Assembly: GCF_000211815.1 (NCBI RefSeq)
Contig: NZ_GL890975.1
Coordinates: 1 to 64,000 of the forward strand
Origin: Moorena producens 3L
GTDB lineage: Bacteria; Cyanobacteriota; Cyanobacteriia; Cyanobacteriales; Coleofasciculaceae
Length of the DNA: 64,000 nt
Direction: 5' to 3'
Below are positions 63,008-64,000 of this stretch, piece after piece. The notes below the pieces were generated by a model. That model was given only the letters and a program-made list of their open reading frames with translations. It ran no database searches and was not told the origin of the DNA. Every line of letters starts with the position of its first letter. Position 1 is the first letter of the stretch. The position numbers were made by a program, and so were the translations under genes.

Positions 63008-64000
63008 CTAAACTGTAACCTGTTTTTTAATCTGTTGAACCAGTTTGTTTGCTTCCTGGATAGTCAACTCCTTCTTAGCTACTTTATTAAGAATCGCACG
63101 TAAGCGCAATTTTGGATCCATCTCCTCTGATGAATTTACAGGTGAACCGTTATTTGGCAAAGATTCTTGGGGATGACCTCCATTGCCATTACCTTGGAAT
63201 AATTTGCTACCACCAGTAGCAGCAATTTCCTGGGCAATATATGGTGCCAGCTCTAATAAAGTAGGATAATCATACAACTTGGTGGCTTTGAGGTTTAAGT
63301 TGTAGGTTTGATTAATCGTGGTTGTCCATTCCACCCCAACGATGGAGTCTAATCCTAAATCAACAAATTTCTGGTCTTCGGCAATTTCACTCTCTTCTGT
63401 ATAGAGTGCTTCGGCTAACTGCTGTTTGAGAACCTGCTTGATTTCTGATAGGTTTACCTGGGGTTGAGGCAATGGTTGTAGGGTTTTCAAAGGCTGCTGA
63501 CTAACCTGGGGTTTTGTACCCTGACTTGCCAAGGTTTGGGCAATATATGCTGCTAGCTCTAATAAAGTAGGATAATCATACAACTTGGTGGCTTTGAGGT
63601 TTAAGTTGTAGGTTTGATTAATCGTGGTTGTCCATTCCACTCCAACGATGGAGTCTAAGCCTAAATCAACAAATTTCTGGTCTTCGGCAATTTCACTCTC
63701 TTCTGTATAGAGTGCTTCGGCTAACTGCTGTTTGAGAACCTGCTTGATTTCTGATAGGTTTACCTGGTTTACCTGGGGTGTCGGCAGTGGTTGTAGAGTT
63801 TTTAAAGATTGCTGAGTTTGAGAACTGGAGCTTATCGGTTTTGTACCCTGACTTGATAAGATTTGGGCGATATATCCAGACAACTCTAATAAAGTAGGAT
63901 AATCATACAACTTGGTGGCTTTGAGGTTTAAGTTATAGGTCTGATTAATCGTAGTTGTCCATTCTACCCCAACGATGGAGTCTAAGCCTAAATCAACAAA
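63008..64000 (-). CDS. curA: CurA, 3' end: tandem acceptor ACPs and C-terminal helix motif (partial)
   Basis: The frame stays open to the window edge, so only the last 330 residues are seen. Three ACPs carry GLDSIVGVEW with Ser codons at 63977-63979, 63650-63652 and 63344-63346 (spacing 109 and 102 residues). The first ACP is cut by the window edge. Over about 230 bp the repeats are almost the same at the DNA level. A Gly/Asn-rich linker leads to a final helical segment with KKELTIQEANKLVQQI, the dimerisation element described for curacin. The tandem ACPs hold the chain while CurD, CurE and CurF modify it; multiple carriers raise local substrate load. The loading, extension and halogenase domains expected upstream lie outside the window. 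Confidence 0.95.
   Translation of the reverse strand, partial: FVDLGLDSIVGVEWTTTINQTYNLNLKATKLYDYPTLLELSGYIAQILSSQGTKPISSSSQTQQSLKTLQPLPTPQVNQVNLSEIKQVLKQQLAEALYTEESEIAEDQKFVDLGLDSIVGVEWTTTINQTYNLNLKATKLYDYPTLLELAAYIAQTLASQGTKPQVSQQPLKTLQPLPQPQVNLSEIKQVLKQQLAEALYTEESEIAEDQKFVDLGLDSIVGVEWTTTINQTYNLNLKATKLYDYPTLLELAPYIAQEIAATGGSKLFQGNGNGGHPQESLPNNGSPVNSSEEMDPKLRLRAILNKVAKKELTIQEANKLVQQIKKQVTV
63238..63960. repeat. curA: Near-perfect DNA repeats encoding the tandem ACPs
   Basis: The segment from CTCTAATAAAGTAGG onward recurs at about 63251, 63557 and 63884, with offsets of 306 and 327 bp. Copies two and three differ at only a few positions over more than 200 bp; the copy nearest the window edge is slightly more diverged. 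Very recent duplication or continuing gene conversion is implied. Assembly collapse or expansion is a risk here. Confidence 0.9.

Noticed and set aside
1..64000. tRNA, rRNA, transposase or integrase genes
   Set aside because: None seen on either strand. Only non-coding MITE-like elements are present.
6881..64000. A wholly new biosynthetic system
   Set aside because: Domain order and the predicted product agree with the known curacin pathway, so novelty is limited to details listed as findings.

Overview
The window comes from a filamentous marine cyanobacterium and most likely from the Moorena (Moorea, formerly Lyngbya majuscula) lineage. HIP1 octamers (GCGATCGC) are scattered throughout. There are heptanucleotide tandem repeats and small palindromic elements between genes. 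About 57 kb is a minus-strand mixed PKS/NRPS operon whose domain order matches the curacin A (cur) pathway gene for gene. I recognised it from domain architecture and motifs, not from a database search.

Layout, left to right. 1-419: repeats upstream of a plus-strand gene. 420-3890: a membrane-bound hybrid histidine kinase/response regulator/class III nucleotidyl cyclase. 3940-5007 (minus): tRNA 2-selenouridine/geranyl-2-thiouridine synthase (mnmH/selU). 5008-5455: intergenic, with a possible 58-residue ORF and a MITE-like inverted-repeat element. 5456-6466 (minus): an unrecognised single-pass membrane protein, possibly the last gene of the cluster. 6467-6880: intergenic, with a second inverted-repeat element whose end overlaps the curM stop codon. 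6881-64000 (minus): the cur operon. It is transcribed right to left as curA (3' end only), curB, C, D, E, F, G, H, I, J, K, L, M. Most gaps are under 90 bp, several genes overlap or abut, and one 256-bp gap (curE-curD) holds repeats and a promoter-like sequence.

How the genes work together. CurA (tandem ACPs seen here), CurB (donor ACP), CurC (Ser-type KS decarboxylase), CurD (HMG synthase), CurE (ECH1) and the N-terminus of CurF (ECH2 plus an ER-fold cyclopropanase) form a beta-branching cassette that builds the methylcyclopropyl acyl group. The Cy-A-PCP part of CurF adds and cyclises cysteine to a thiazoline; its A-domain code reads DLYNMSLIW. CurG to CurM are single-module PKSs. They are: G (KS-AT-KR-ACP), H (KS-AT-DH-ER-KR-ACP), I (KS-AT-KR-ACP), J (KS-AT-DH-cMT-KR-ACP), K (KS-AT-DH-ER-KR-ACP), L (KS-AT-oMT-KR-ACP) and M (KS-AT-KR-ACP-ST-TE). 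Together they give a methylated, methoxylated polyene chain. The sulfotransferase-thioesterase end of CurM offloads it as a terminal alkene.

The less obvious points are these. CurF contains an apparently dead PKS module (KS His replaced by Asn, and a deletion-like DH-ACP junction). The CurF ER-KS linker carries a triplicated helical motif related to the CurA C-terminus. CurF and CurG have oppositely charged ends. The CurG ketoreductase looks A-type, which fits a Z alkene. There are signs of module-to-module gene conversion. Small palindromic elements appear inside or at the ends of coding sequences.
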